The translations under genes were made by a program, and so were the position numbers. The notes beneath the pieces are model-generated. The model was not told the DNA's origin. It saw nothing but the letters and a program-made list of their open reading frames with translations, and did not search any database. This document shows, in pieces, positions 28,201 to 42,500 of a DNA stretch of 64,000 nt (its first letter is position 1; each line of letters begins with the position of its first letter). The DNA is from Pogona vitticeps (taxonomy: Eukaryota > Chordata > Lepidosauria > Squamata > Agamidae): assembly GCF_051106095.1 (NCBI RefSeq), contig NC_135786.1, positions 212,696,501 through 212,760,500 of the forward strand, read 5' to 3'.

Positions 28201-31200
28201 ACTCTCTCTATATATAACATTTCACATCTTGACAGCAGCATTTTTATATGTGCAGCTGATGTCTCTCCTTGCTTCTAGGTTTCTGCAGCTGATCCTGACC
28301 AGGAAGCTAACCAGAGCACTCTTCGCTACTCATTACATGGACAGGGTGCGCAAAATGAGTTCAGTATCAATGAATACACAGGACAGATAACTGCGAATAA
28401 GAAATTGGATCGAGAGAAACGATCTGTATGGCGCTTCCTTGTTCTTGCCACTGATGAGGATGGTGAGGGTCTAACTGGTTTTGCTGACGTTATCATAGAT
28501 GTGGCAGATGTGAATGACAATTCACCTCTTTTTCTTTGTACTTCGGATGGTTGCTTCATGGGGCAAATCCCTGAAGATGCTCCTGCTGATTCAGCTGTCA
28601 TGGAGATGCTGGCAGTAGACCTTGATGACCCCAGAGCTGGAAGGAATGCTGTTTTAACCTACAGTATTATTCAGAACGTCCAAAATGAAATTAACCTCAA
28701 CTTGTTCACAGTGAATCCAGTTAGCGGCACCATCTACACAGTGTTGGGATCCTTAGATAGGGAGAAAGAAGACAGGTACATGGTGGTGGTCGAGGCAAAG
28801 GACGGAGGGGGTCTTACTGGAACAGGGACTGCCACCATTTTAGTGACAGATGTCAATGACCACGCCCCAGCCTTCACCAAAAAGATTTATACAGCCTTTG
28901 CTTCTGAGAGTGCAGGCCTCAATGCTGAGATTGCGGAAGTATCTGCCACTGATGAAGATGAAGGAGGAAATGCTGTTGTGACTTTCAGCATCTTGGATGG
29001 TGATGATGACCGCAAGTTTTACATTGAGACAGATAAAGCTAATAAGCGTGGTGTGATTCGGCTGCGGAAACGGATAGACTTTGAGAAGCCCCATGAGAGG
29101 GTGTTCAACTTGACAGTGAAAGCAGAAGATCTGGATTTTTTCAGCATAGCTCATTGTGTTATCTATGTGGAGGACTTCAATGACCATGCTCCTCTCTTCT
29201 ATCCACAATTCTACGAAGTAGCAGGCCTGGCTGAAGATGTTCCCCTTGGTACTAAAGTTGTCCAGGTGATTGCTGTCGATTTAGATTCTGGGTTGAATGG
29301 AAGGTTCTCTTACCACCTGCTAAACAAGTCAGACCCAACTGGAAGATTCTCCGTGGTTAATGATGGCTGGATCGTAGTAGCAGGATTGTTGGATTATGAG
29401 ATGGTAGCACAGTATCAGCTTGTGGTCATTGCTACCGATATGGGACAGCCACCTCTGAGTGGTAGCGCCACTGTTCTGGTAGCTCTTCAGGACGTCAATG
29501 ATAATGGACCTGAGTTTGAGGCTCAATACAACCCAGTTGTTTGGGAAAACACTCCTTCTCCTCAGGTTGTCCAGATGAATGACACATCAACGTTGTTGTA
29601 CGCTAAAGACAGAGACAGCCCGGCAAATGGGCCTCCATTTTCTTTCCACTTACTGAGTGACTTTGGCAGTGTGACATACTTTAATTTGCAAGACTTCCAC
29701 AATGGAAGTGCTATGCTGACAGCATTGCATACATTTGACAGGGAGGTGCATAAGGCATTTGATCTAAAAATTCTGATTGCTGACAGCGGGAACCCTCCCA
29801 TGAGCTCAACCAACACATTAACAGTGAATATTGGGGACCGAAATGACCATCCTCATTCAGCTGGCTTCATGGAATGCCTCATCTACAGTTACAGTGGTAA
29901 GCCATTAGAGATGAAGGTAGCTTGCCTGTTTCCATGCCAAAATGTAGGTACCTTCATAATAGTAGATTGCCTACTTAACTCAGTACTTTGCCTTATTCTA
30001 ACCGGCTCTCCCTTGGGTTTCTGGCAGAAAGGTCTTTACCACCGCAAGCTATCTGACGCTTTTTAAACTAGAGATGCAGGAGTAAAATTGGGGCTGTCTT
30101 CATTCCCCTGCATGGGTTCTGTTGTAGAATATTCATGGCCATTCTGTAGACTGTATTTCCCTGATTCTTTTTATGGGCAGTTTTAGTACAACATTTCTGG
30201 ATCTGTGGAGACAACTAGGTGCATACAGAGATATTTTTGGTGGTTGCCTCCACATCTTGCTCTCCAGAGGTACTGGATTGTAAATTTGAACTAATTTGGG
30301 GGATAAAAGGGAATAAGAGTACAGGACGTTGGGTGAATTAAATGTATTCCAAGTTATATTCTGGGGATTGTAAAACAATTTACCAACCTCTAAGGATCTT
30401 TCTTACAAACCACACAGTAATCTAATTTCTGTCTTTATTTTAGATGCCTGTATATTGCTAACAGTTCTACAACTCTCTAAAAGTGGTTCAGTTCACACAG
30501 TATTATAATCGACAATTAAATCCAGTGCTAAAAATAAAATGAAAGAATATAAATCTAAAACCAACTATGTAACAATAAAAGCAGCAAGCAAAATATTTGT
30601 GTGGTTCCCCCCCCCAAAAAAAATCTGGAATAATTGTCAAATTGATCAGTAAAATCAAATGTAAATAGCCAGGTCTTTACAAGCCATGCAAAAACACACA
30701 AGGGAAGTAAATGAATTTTCTTTGATACACAGTGATGAGGCCACTGTTGAAATCTTCTGCCTTCTGTACCCACCAGACAGTTATATACATGTAGAATGTC
30801 TTCTTGCTTGTCAGAAATTATACATAGTCTTTGTTTGTTTATTTTTTCCAGGTATTCTGCCCACAACTGTACTGGGTCAGATTCATGCCCCAGATAATGA
30901 TGACTGGGATCACAAGACATATCACTTTGAAGGGAAAGCACCCAGGTAAATTTCAATTTTAGTGTTTCTGAAAAAAACAACCTCTTAATGTAATTGTTAA
31001 TGGGCAATTGTTCTGAAAATTCACCCAGTATAATCTTTTAGCAGAGAACACTTTTTCTTTTGCTGTTTATATCTGTTCACTCTGCTGATTTCAAATAACA
31101 AATCAGATTTGTTATTTCCTAAATAATAGAGAAATTTAAATTCTTCTACAGTATTCTTAAAGAGTTAGAACTGTAAAATAGATCTTTACTGAGACTTAGT

Positions 31201-34200
31201 ATATTAGTTTTATAATTCTGTCAGTGATGAATTATGGGAAAATTCAGTTGCTAGGCCCAAGAGGAGGCTGCGAAATCAATGGAATTTATGTAAGTGTTAA
31301 CTTACTATTTAGCAGTTAAGTCACTGGGTCTACTCTAGTGGGGACTAGCAGTTGAATTTAGCCTTATGTTATTTGCAAGGGAGCTTGCTATGAAAATCAC
31401 TACAATTGCAGAATTAACTGAAAGGTGTCCTGTTACGCTGTATATAAACCAGGGATAAGCAACTTGCAGCTCCTCAGATGTTGGACTGCAGCCCCTTTAA
31501 CCATTTTTAGCATGGCCAGTGAGGAAGGAAGGTGGGAATTACAGTCCTACTACATCTCAGCGATTATACATACACTAATAAATGAAATTAGAATCAATGC
31601 TGACACTTAAATTATTAAACAGAATAGTATTCAAGAGCCATAGACAACTGAAATGTTAGATGCCTTGGCAGTGGTAAGCTTTAGGATATAGTCTAGCAGG
31701 CATGGTTATAATACTAAGGGGAAATGAATAATCAAAGGTAGATTCAGTGGGTCAACATAGTAATAAAAATTAATGTGAGAATGCATCTGTTATGTCACAA
31801 CTTTATGTTTTGATTTGTGTATTTCTTCCAGGCATTTTATCCTCAATGATAATTCTGGCTTATTAAGTATAAAAGAAGGAACTCCTACAGGGACATATGA
31901 TATAAGAGTGAAAGTTACAGATGGCATCTGGCCTGATGTGGTCTCTACTGTAAAGGTTGTTGTGAAAGAAATCAAAGAAGAAGAAGCTCACAATGCAGGT
32001 TCTATCCGAGTAAGAGGTAAAAAATAAATGCTAAATGTCTTCCAGACATCTAATATTGTGTGGTCCCGTGAAGGCTCATCAGCTGATCTCAAGTACAGCA
32101 TTGTGTTTCAAAGCTTTTATTGAAGATGAATTTCCTAAATGCAATTATATGGAAATATTTGTTTTAATCGCAGATATCACTGCAGAAGATTTTATATATC
32201 AGTCATCTGAGAGTGAAAGTAAGTACAGTCAAATGAAGAAGCTGTTCTCAGAAATCATACCAGCCCAACTTGAAAATGTCCACATCTTCAGTGTCTTGAA
32301 CAGTCTGGGTGAAACACAAGGAGTAGATGTGTGGTTTGCAATTCATGGATCACCCTACTACAAAGCAGAAAAACTTAATGGCAACGTTGCTGTGTCAAAA
32401 GCACGGGTATGCGAAACTTTTCAAGCCTTTGCTTTTTCACCATATGGAATTGCAGTTCTAGATAATATCTGTAATATGGCTCCAGTAAAGACATCTGATG
32501 GAATCTTCATTCATTTGAGCCTTATTTTAAAAATGAGGGCTTTTCTAAGTACTGTAGTTGAATTGGGAAAATATGATTGTATATTTCTACATACCCTCTC
32601 CACACCCTCTTTCAAATGGCAGCATCTCCAACTCTTGGTGAATGCTACAGAGAGCAGGGGCTGCTGAGTAGTCTGAGTTTGGTGTAGCAGGAAACTGGGT
32701 GGGGGAAGAACACTTCCCATCAAGTCAAGCAGAGGAGTATTCTGCAGGTGGACCCTGGAACAAATGCACAGCCCAAGTAACAAAGCCACAGAAAGTGAAA
32801 AAGCAATTACAGTCGTGCCCCGCTGGACGATCACCACGCTCTACAACGAATATGCATTATGTCGACGTTTTTGCGATTGCTTTTGCGACCACAAAACAAA
32901 GTTTTAAATGGGGGAATTTTGCTTCACGCCTGTTTCAGGAACTGATTTTTTGCTTTACGACGATCAGCAAACAGCTGATCGTCTGTTTTCAACATGTCCG
33001 CCGGCTTTCAAAATGGCCCCCCGCTGTTTTCTAGGACAGATTCCTCACTATACAGGCACCGAAAATGGCCGCCGTATGGAGGATCTTCGCTGGACAAGCA
33101 GGTATTCAGCCCATTGGAATGCATTAACCAGGTTTTAGTGCATTTCAATGGGTTTTTAAAATTTGTTTGACGATGTTTTCGCTCCAATTAACATCGTCAA
33201 GCGAGGCACCACTGTAATTGTAAATGCCCATGAGAGTGGGGAAGTAATTTCATTGAACGAGGGCTGTCCTTGGTAAGGATTTGCTTTCTAATCAGCACCC
33301 ATCTTGCTTCAGCTTCAGTGAGGCACTGAAAGAAAACCTTCGGAGTGTTTGTACACAAGCAACTTGGGGTGATGGGAACCCCTAAGTATTTTTAATTAAA
33401 TTAAGACGGCTTTCTGGAGGCATTGAGTAGAGAACTAGCAAGAAAAGGTGCTTAACCCTTTGATGTCTGCTCTTTCTAAACTCTAAAGCCTCTTTACACA
33501 GAGCGTTTTTATCCTTGAGGAATTCTAGATGCATGTTTGCCCATATTTCAAATTCTTCAGCAAGTAATGTGAGGTCATTTTGGAAATGGATGAACAGAGA
33601 ATTCAGTACTTCTCCCTTCATTGTTTCTCCACTCAGAATTCAAATTCCCCTCGAATTACCGTATTTTTCTGTGTATAAAATGACATTTTCCCCTAAAATC
33701 ATTAGAGGGAAAATTGAGGGTCGTTTTATACATGGAAGGATAACGGAGGCGAAGGAGCAGCTGTGCTCGGTCACCTCTCACGGCTACCCATTGACTGCTG
33801 CTGCCGCCTCCAGATCGCCTCCTCCAGCGCCACTTGTGGGCTCCCTGCGGGCAGGGGACAAAGCAGCGACATGACCTGTAGGTGAGCCCCAGCACTGGTG
33901 ATGGAGGAGGTGATCAGGCGGCAGTGGCAGCAGCACCACCAGGAAGCAGAGGCGCACCCAGCCTGGGCAGCCCCTCGCAGCTGCACATTGACTGTTCCTC
34001 TGCCTCCAGCAAGGGTCAAAATTGGGGGTCGTCTTAAACACTGGGGGGGTGTACACATGGAAAAATACGGTACTTCTTTAAACCAAAAACACAAAAATAT
34101 GTTCAAGCATTTGGTTTTATGCATTTATGCAAAACAGCAGTCTACTGCTTTATTAGCAATTCCTGTTTCATTTATTATTGCTTTGAATTAAAGCACTATG

Positions 34201-36466
34201 AGGAAGTGTTTGGAGTGCAATTTCGAAGGTACTGGTAATCTTCAACCCAATGTTTTATGTTAGATGTTTTGAGTTCTTTCAAAAAAGAAAGAAAGAAAAG
34301 AAAAGAAAACCAGGTGCTAAAAGTTTCATCTTCCCCATAGCTGGAAACAGTCTTGAACATCAACATCACACAGGTTGGCATCGACGAGTGTGTGACAGCA
34401 AACTGCTCTCATAGCACCGGCTGCATCAGCAAAAATGAATTTAGTCCTCTTCCCACAATAACTACTTCTGGAAGTGTCTTGCTGGCCTCTATTACAGTCT
34501 TGAGTAGTGCCCAATGTAAGTGTGAACCTCGAGAGAAGAAGCATCACTCCTGTTCTTCCTACCGGTTAAATCCATGCTATAATGGTGGTACCTGTATGGA
34601 CACAGACCTGGGTTATAGGTAGGTGAAATGTCTGGGGAACGATCTGATTTCTTTAAAGATATGTTGTTATTATGTGTTGTTAAGTTGAAACTGATTTGTA
34701 CTGACCCTAACAGGGTTTTCAAGGTGAGATATTTAAAGAGTGGTTTTGCCAGTTCCACTCTCCCAGTCAGTTTCCATCGCCAACCGGAGATTCAACCCTG
34801 TTCTCCAGAGTCCAGTGTATCACTCTATCCACTAACCAAAGATTTAAAACAATCATCCCCAACCTACTGCCCTCCAGGTGTTTTGGACTACAACACCCAG
34901 AATTCCTGGTTATGATCCATGTTGACTGGGGCTTATGCAAACTGAAATCCAAAATACCTAGAGGGTACCTCATTGATAATCTAATTTCAGAATCAATTAT
35001 AAAAAATTAAAACAGCAGTAAAATATATATCAGCCTTCAAAAATGGTTCAAATCATTTCCTGCACTAATAGGAAACTTCCCAAGTGCTAATATTTTTATA
35101 GCCATAATGGTGCCATCTGTGCACAAAATGGAGGTATGAGCTTCCATTTGGGAACCCTGAGATATACAGAAATGTTCTTCCCACCAAAAATCTTAAGAAA
35201 ATAACCCTCAAAGTTGAAGAAACCTACAAATAGCCCAATGAGGACTGAGCATACTCAGTTTGGTTATAAAACCAGACTGTTGGCAAGAAAAAGAACAAAT
35301 CTTAGAAGTGTTAAAAAGTAAACTTACTTTTTTTGGAGTTATGAGATCAGTGACAACCAAATCTGTCTCAGAGATCCATGTTATTGTACACAACTTTTTA
35401 AGCATGAATCTTTCTCATGTATACACTGTAAGGATGTACATTCTCAAGCTACAGATTTAGGCTGAATATCAGGAAAAACCTCCTGTTAGAGCAGTACTAC
35501 AAAGGAATCAATTAGCTTGAGAGGTGGGGAGTAGAGATGGGTGGGTATTTGTATTCATATACAAATATCCCTGCACAGGTGGCGATAATGAGGGTCCGGC
35601 CCCCTGGAGCTAGACCGTCCACTCCGCCGGCTCCGCAATCCATCCTATCACTCCGGAGCTCGCGATCGGCAAGCCGCTCCTGGCAGGAGGCGGGACGACA
35701 AGCCTCCCTGCCAGGTTGAAGAGCGGCTCGCCGATCGGGAGCTCCATGGTGATAGGAAGGATCGTGAAGCTAGTGGCAGTGGCGGAATTGTGAGTGGATG
35801 GTCTGGCCCCAGGGGGCTGGACCCTCATTATCGCAATCTGTGCGGGGATATTCATATACGAATATGAATATCCCCATCTCTAGTGGTGAGTGCTCCAACA
35901 GTGGAGGCATTCGAGAGAAATTTAGACAACCACCTGACAGATATCATTTGATTTGTACTCCTGGCTTGAACAGGGGGTTGGACTCGATGGCCCTATAGCC
36001 CCTTCCAACTCTTATTATTCTATGATTCTCAATTGCCTTGTCCTTGCAAGTAAAAATGGGGAACTGCAGGCATGGAAGTGCTACATTCTACATATTCTTG
36101 CCAACAAAAATGAGGCAGAGGTTGTAGGCATGGTCAGTACTCTTCAGTACTTTAGCAGTGGCAGAAGTGATGTATTTATTGCATAAATGTTTCCTGCAAA
36201 AGTATACGGTTTGTGTAAAAGTAGAACAGTTTGTTGTTTCTTAGACATGTTAGAAGTTGAAACATTGAATTGACTTGCATCTTTCTTACAAATCAACCAG
36301 TCCTTCTGTATTTGTTTGCTATATTTGTGTTTGCTTTGCTTCTCCAGGGGAAAGAACACTAACTTTGCACACATATGAACACAAATTATAGGGACCTAAA
36401 GAAGAAAAAGCTGCTTGTCTAATCCTTGATTGAAGATGAGGAATCTTATGAGTTCTTCAACTGTGT

Positions 36467-36537
<71 letters not shown>

Positions 36538-39500
36538 TATGCCGCCCACACTACCCAAAGGTCTCTGGGCGGCTTACAGCATCCAAAATACAACAAAGAT
36601 ATGCAACAATTAAAATACAATTAAAATATATATAAAATTGCCATCTGACCCATAGCTAATATTATTTCAGTTAAAAGCCTTCTGGAACAGGGCGTCTGGT
36701 TAGGTTCAGGCAGCCTAAATTGTCAGGGATGAGGAATTTAGGCATATTTTTACCAGCTCTAAAACATGACAAATAAAGCAAGCGTCAAGCTGTTTTTTTA
36801 AGACCACTAGATGGCAATGCTGCACTTTGTCGTGTATGATCTCTAGTGCATGGCACCTCTGGCTGATCCTTTGCCTTAACTTCTAGTTACCTTATCTCTC
36901 CAAACTACCTGTTAAATATAAATAGCACTGCACATGTTAAAAGTTGAAAGGAAATTTTCCCTGGTAACATGTTTTATCTTTTGAACATACATACCGTTTA
37001 ATTTTTACAGTGATGTATCTCATTGTTTTGCTGGTGGCTATCAGTTATTGTTTTTGGAAACAGCTGTGATGATAAGAGAATCCCGAGCAGTCTTCCATTA
37101 TATTAAGCAGTTGACATTTAGAAATTATTTGACATGTATGTATCTCTATATGCAAGTTGAGTTACTTATTACATTTACATGTAGGTTCCTCTTGCCCTTA
37201 AGGAAACGCTTATTAGGTCCACTAGAAAGAAACCGAGCTTGGTGGCGAACAACATTGGCAATTATAGGCACGTCACCAATGTTTCTTTTCTCAGTAAGGT
37301 AGTTGAGAGGGTGGTGGCCGACCAGCTTCAGGCTCTCTTGGTTAAAACCAATGCCCTGGATCCATTTCAGTCGGGCTTCAGGCCGCACCACGGCACAGAA
37401 ACGGCATTGGTCACCCTGCTGGATGACCTACTTAGGGAGGCCAATAGAGGCAAAATGTCTAAACGATGTGGTACATGTCTAAAAGGGGTATGAAACTGGA
37501 ATAATGTGTCCCATTCATCTGTACAGCTGCAAGTGCCCACCTGCTTTCCATGGGCCTGAATGCCAGCAGACACAGCACACCTTTCGAGGACATGGATATG
37601 CCTGGTTCCCACCCATCAAACCATGCTTTGAGAGCCGTATCTCCTTGGATTTCATTACTGAAGTTGGGGATGGCCTTCTGCTATACAATGGACCAGTGGC
37701 ACATGTGAAGCCAGGAGAAGTGGAAGACTTCATTGCACTAGGTAAAATTTGTACACTTCTTTTTCCAGCATGGGTAGGTGACCCCAAAGTTTTGCTTCTG
37801 GGATCCATATTCTTGTACCTTTAAAAGCTGTGAGGATTTAAAGGATCATCAGAATTTAGAGTACTCCATAACACCATAAGAGACTTTTTGTGCTGTCGTC
37901 AGTCATGCACGCTCACTCATATGAGCCTCGTGGCGCAGTGGTTAAAACGCTGTACTGCAGCTAAAACTGTGCTCACGACCTGGGGTTCAAATCCCAGGTA
38001 GCCGGCTCAAGGTTGACTCAGCCTTCCATCCTTCCGAGGTCGGTAAAATGAGTACCCAGCTTACTGGGGGGGCAATGTGTGTAGCCTGTATTGTAAACCG
38101 CCCGGAGAGTGCTTGTAGCACTATGGGGCGGTATATAAGTCCAATAAATAAATAAATAAATATGTACAGGCACACATTCATGCAAGTGTGAAAGTTACTG
38201 CAAACAGTTTTGTATATTTAGAGAATTTCACAAGTACTTTGCACTGTGGCAGGTCTGTATCACTTAAAATAAACTTTTTGGATGTTCTAGTTTTGATATG
38301 TGGCTCTAATGTGATTTCCACTGCTAATCAGATTTAAACTGGATATTAAGAAATTCTGTGAAGTTAATGCCAGTTGTTAATTCATATTTATCTAGCTTTT
38401 GTTTATTGTGTATTCCACCTTTCTTTTGCACCTGGCACTAATGGCTTACAATTAAATGGTACAAATACAAGCATCAAAACCAGTGTCCTATTACTAGTCT
38501 CAGCTACAAGGTAGAACCTCTGAATCAAGTACTGAATGGTAACTCAACACTCAGTTGGATTTTCATGAATCAGTGGGGCTACTCCAGTTGGGTCTAGCAG
38601 TGAGATAATGGTTCATATTAATGAAAACGTAATGGTCAAAATTATATTAGTTTTTGTGCTGGTCAAAGTCCAGCAATAAATTGTTGTTAATTAACAAGTT
38701 GCAACTTATATCCCTTGTTACATGCCAGTTATGTGAGTTGGTGCATGATAAAAGACGTGAGCAGCAACTTACTCCTGGAAATTCACTGCTGCAATTTACT
38801 TTGCTGCACTTTTGCCAATGGGATTTTGGTTGATAAACGTAAAACATACTGAAAACATGACGTTAGCATAAAAATGCAGCACTCATCAAATTGAAAGCCA
38901 TTTCCCCATCAAGTGAGGTTAATTACCAAAAGCCTTTTTGGTTCTAGAAAGATGGAACAGCCTGTCCTTGGTAGGAAGCTCCAAAGCCCAGGAGCAGCAC
39001 TGAGACCCATAAAGAGTTCTCAGGTTGGGTGGGTGAGAGAAGGATGGTCTTGTCAAAGAGGAAAACCATCCTCTGTGCATGTGTTTTTTCCTTCCTGTTA
39101 AACAGAACTCTTAGATGGTGTTCCATCACTGACTTTAAGCCATGGCTCAGGGGCTCTGTTCTTGCAGCTGTCGGAGAAGGTCAATATCGCTGATCGTCGC
39201 TGGCATAACTTAAAAATAATAAACGATGGAAAGGCAAGTGTAAGATCTCTCAAAAAACTACTCTTGGGTTTTAGCATCTAGATTTTCTTTGATTAAAAAA
39301 GGTTTTATGTGTTTTCCTGTGCAGACAAAAACTAGATGAAGGATAAACTGTTATATTACAAGTAAAATAACATTAGTAAAATAAAATTAGTGATTGAGCC
39401 AGGCTTTTGTATCTAAGAAATCAGACCTGCAGAGGAAAATCCTACTTTGTCTTGAAAACCAGTCAGAAAGCAAAGCAAGCTAATTTGCAAATGACAGGAG

Positions 39501-42500
39501 ACTTTAAAAACTCCTGTTGTGACAGTAACAGGCAAGCTGCCTTTAAAGAATAGCACAGACTAACACTGCTACCTATTCTAATGACTAGTTTTTAAATATA
39601 AAATACAGTTTCTCTCTCAGAGAGCAGGAACCTGTGATTGTTTCCTGTTTGGGCCCTTATGTTTTTTCCAGGAGGATAGAATTAATTTGGGGAGTGGGGA
39701 ACATGAGGAGCTGGCATAAGCCCTACTATCCAATGTTCCCGTTTCAGAGCCAACAGATACATACATACATATATATATGTATAAATATATATTCTACTTT
39801 AGAAAGTGCAACTGATCTTGGACCACTGTGTAAATGTCTCCCTTGTGAATAACAACGGTGCCCTACAGGATGTGTCAAAGGTGGATCACTCTACCTGTAT
39901 GGTTTCTTCTGAAACTCCAGGAAATGAAAGGTAAAAACTAACTTCAGGCTTTAATCTACATTAATCTACAACTAAAGTGTTGGCTTAACCTGAATTGATG
40001 GGTCTTCAATTAAATGTGTTTTATTTAATGGCCATAATAAGCAATGTGAGTTAGTGACTTTGTTTAATTGTACCTTTTGATTCTTTCGCCCAATTCAGAC
40101 GTTTGACAATGGGTTAATTATCAATTGCTTCACTCTTTTGGTTCACCCATACCTCTTTAGGTTAGCATTAAGCATTATGTCTTTACCAGTGCAGCTATAG
40201 TTACCACTAACTATAGTTGACTTTTTACTAGATAGTGGAGCCAAGATTGCCCTACCATTGAGCAAAGTGAAGCAACAATTGTAGGAAGCAGCAGCAGAAG
40301 CTCCAGGCTATTCCTCTGAGGTTGTTGTGGGTTTTCCAGGCTGTTTGGCCATGTTCTTAAGGTTTTCCTTCCTAATGTTTCGCCAGTCTCTGTGGCCGGC
40401 ATCTTCAGAGGACGTAAGTCAGAACTCTGTCTGTGCTCTGTTGCAGTTGGATAGCTGAGTATTTAAACGTTAGGAAGAAAAACCTTAAGAACACCGCCAA
40501 ACAAGCCAGAAAACCCACAACAACCATTGGATTCCCGGCCGTGAAAGCCTTCAAGAATACATTATTCCTCTCAGACTTCACAGTATTGGAGGACAGTGCT
40601 GTGAGTTCCACAGGATGTATGCTGCACCTCATAAACTGGGCTGTTGTGCTAAGATGAGGTATAGTGGAGAACCCTGTTACACTGTCATATCACCAATGTG
40701 GAAATGAAATTCAACTGTCCATCTAGTTTGCTTCTGTGTGTTGGAACAGGAAGGAATGTGAGTCATCTTGTCCTTTGCTTCAAGCCAAGACAAAATATAT
40801 ATATTTTAGCCCAGCCCTGACTGAAAATAGGATTCCTAGCTCGGCTTGTTCTATTTCATTTTATTTTTAAAATGAATTTATTGTCATGCTTTTTAGAACT
40901 AATGGTAAAGCAACAGTTCACATTAACCTGAGGAGGGAAGGAGAATTCATATGTGAAGCTGACTCATTTTGCAAACCCCCAGAGTGATTCCTATGATTTA
41001 GTGATTTGGCGATGTCCTGAGTTGGGACAAGTGGTAGCTTTTGCCAATTAAAATATAAATGAACTAAAACTGACAGCCATTCACCAGAAAAAAGAACAAA
41101 AGAAGAAGAAGCTTGAATCTCAAAATGCCAAAATTGAGGTTTCTATTTAACTAATATATTTTGGCCCTCCATATGATTTGGGGTCTTTCTCAGGGAAGTT
41201 TTCAAAGCTTCACAAGATCTCCGTCAGAATTGCAATAACACCTTGATTATTTGTTCTTGACAGATATCTCATTAGGTTTTCTAAATTTCGTGAAGAAAAA
41301 CCTCAGAGCATATGGAGGGCCAAAATGCATTGACTAAATAAGAATAAAATATACATTCTTTGGCATTCTGAGATTCATTCTCCCCTTTTTTTTCTTTTCA
41401 GTTAAAGCCAACATCAAATTTCCATACTTAAGAAAGAATTCTTATTTTGGTTGACAGAAACCCCCAAGTACAAATACAGCACAACTTGGTTGAGTGGGGA
41501 TGCCACCTTTGTCAAAGAATAGAAGTTTCCTTTGTTTGGCTTCCACTGTAGGCTTCTAAGATTTTTGCTGTCCATCTCTCTAAGCTCTCTTTTCATTAAT
41601 AGATTTCTTGATGTCCACCAACCACTCCAATTGGGTGGTGTTAAGAAGGCCCAGCCATACCATACCTCCCAAAAGCATTTCAGAGGATTTATTGGATGTA
41701 TTCGAAACATTATCATTGACAGCCAGGTGAGATCATTAAGAAGCTGTGCACTACAGTGGGGTCTCAACTTACAAACTTAATCCGTATTGGAAGGCAGTTC
41801 TCAAGTCGAAAAGTTCTTAAATTGAATCTGCATTTCCCATAGGAATGCATTGAAAACCATTTAATCTGTATCTGCTCTTTTCGTCCATAGAAACTAATGG
41901 GAAGCTGCTATTCCGCCTTCTGCCACTAGAGGGGGATAATTTTTTCTTTTTTCCTTTTAACCTAAGATGACTTAGCTTTTAAAAAAAGGGGGGGGGGAAA
42001 GAGTTCGTAACTCAAATCTAAGTTCGTAAGTCGAGTCCATATATTTCTATGAGAGCGGTTCGTAAGTCGAAACGTTCGTATGTCGAGCCGTTCGTAAGTC
42101 GAGACCCCACTGTATTATCTTATTCCATTCCTTACCTAAAACTAACCATAGCCATTTATCTTGATTATTTTTGCTTATTATTTTCTACACCCGCTCCACA
42201 GGTATACAATCTAGAGCACCCTGCTGAGTCTCTGAACAGTGCGCCAGGATGCTCTCTGACAGATGGACTGTGCCAGAAAGCTGGAGTATCCTCCTGTGGC
42301 ACCCACGGCAAGTGCATTGGTGACTGGGATTGGTTCAATTGCAAGTGTCTCGCCGGCTATATGGGATCAAAATGTGACAAAGGTATGATTGGCAAGGTGG
42401 TAAAAGAGGAGTTCTAAGGAAAAGGCTTTGTGATTAAAGGAGCAGATGCAGTGTGATGTAAAATTGGTTCAATGTTTGGTTTTAATAAGGTGGGGTTTTA

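Noticed and set aside
28840-29208. Minus-strand frames across the giant cadherin exon
   Set aside because: Antisense shadows of strongly conserved cadherin coding sequence.
32219-32224. Perfect GTAAGT donor inside cadherin exon 20
   Set aside because: Using it would leave phase 1 before an exon that needs phase 0, and the frame stays open with conserved-looking sequence to 32,406.
32035-32667. 210-codon plus frame as a separate gene
   Set aside because: It is cadherin exon 20 read through its flanking introns.
33771-34124. Cys/Pro-rich minus-strand frames
   Set aside because: They sit in the GC-rich centre of a TA-flanked MITE (33,659-34,070).
36426-36635. Reading frames rich in Leu/Ile/Tyr/Phe repeats
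   Set aside because: They translate the (TTTA)n microsatellite and LINE tail.
37918-38000. Possible tRNA gene (A and B boxes)
   Set aside because: Followed by a SINE body and AATA tail, so it is a tRNA-derived SINE head, not a functional tRNA gene.
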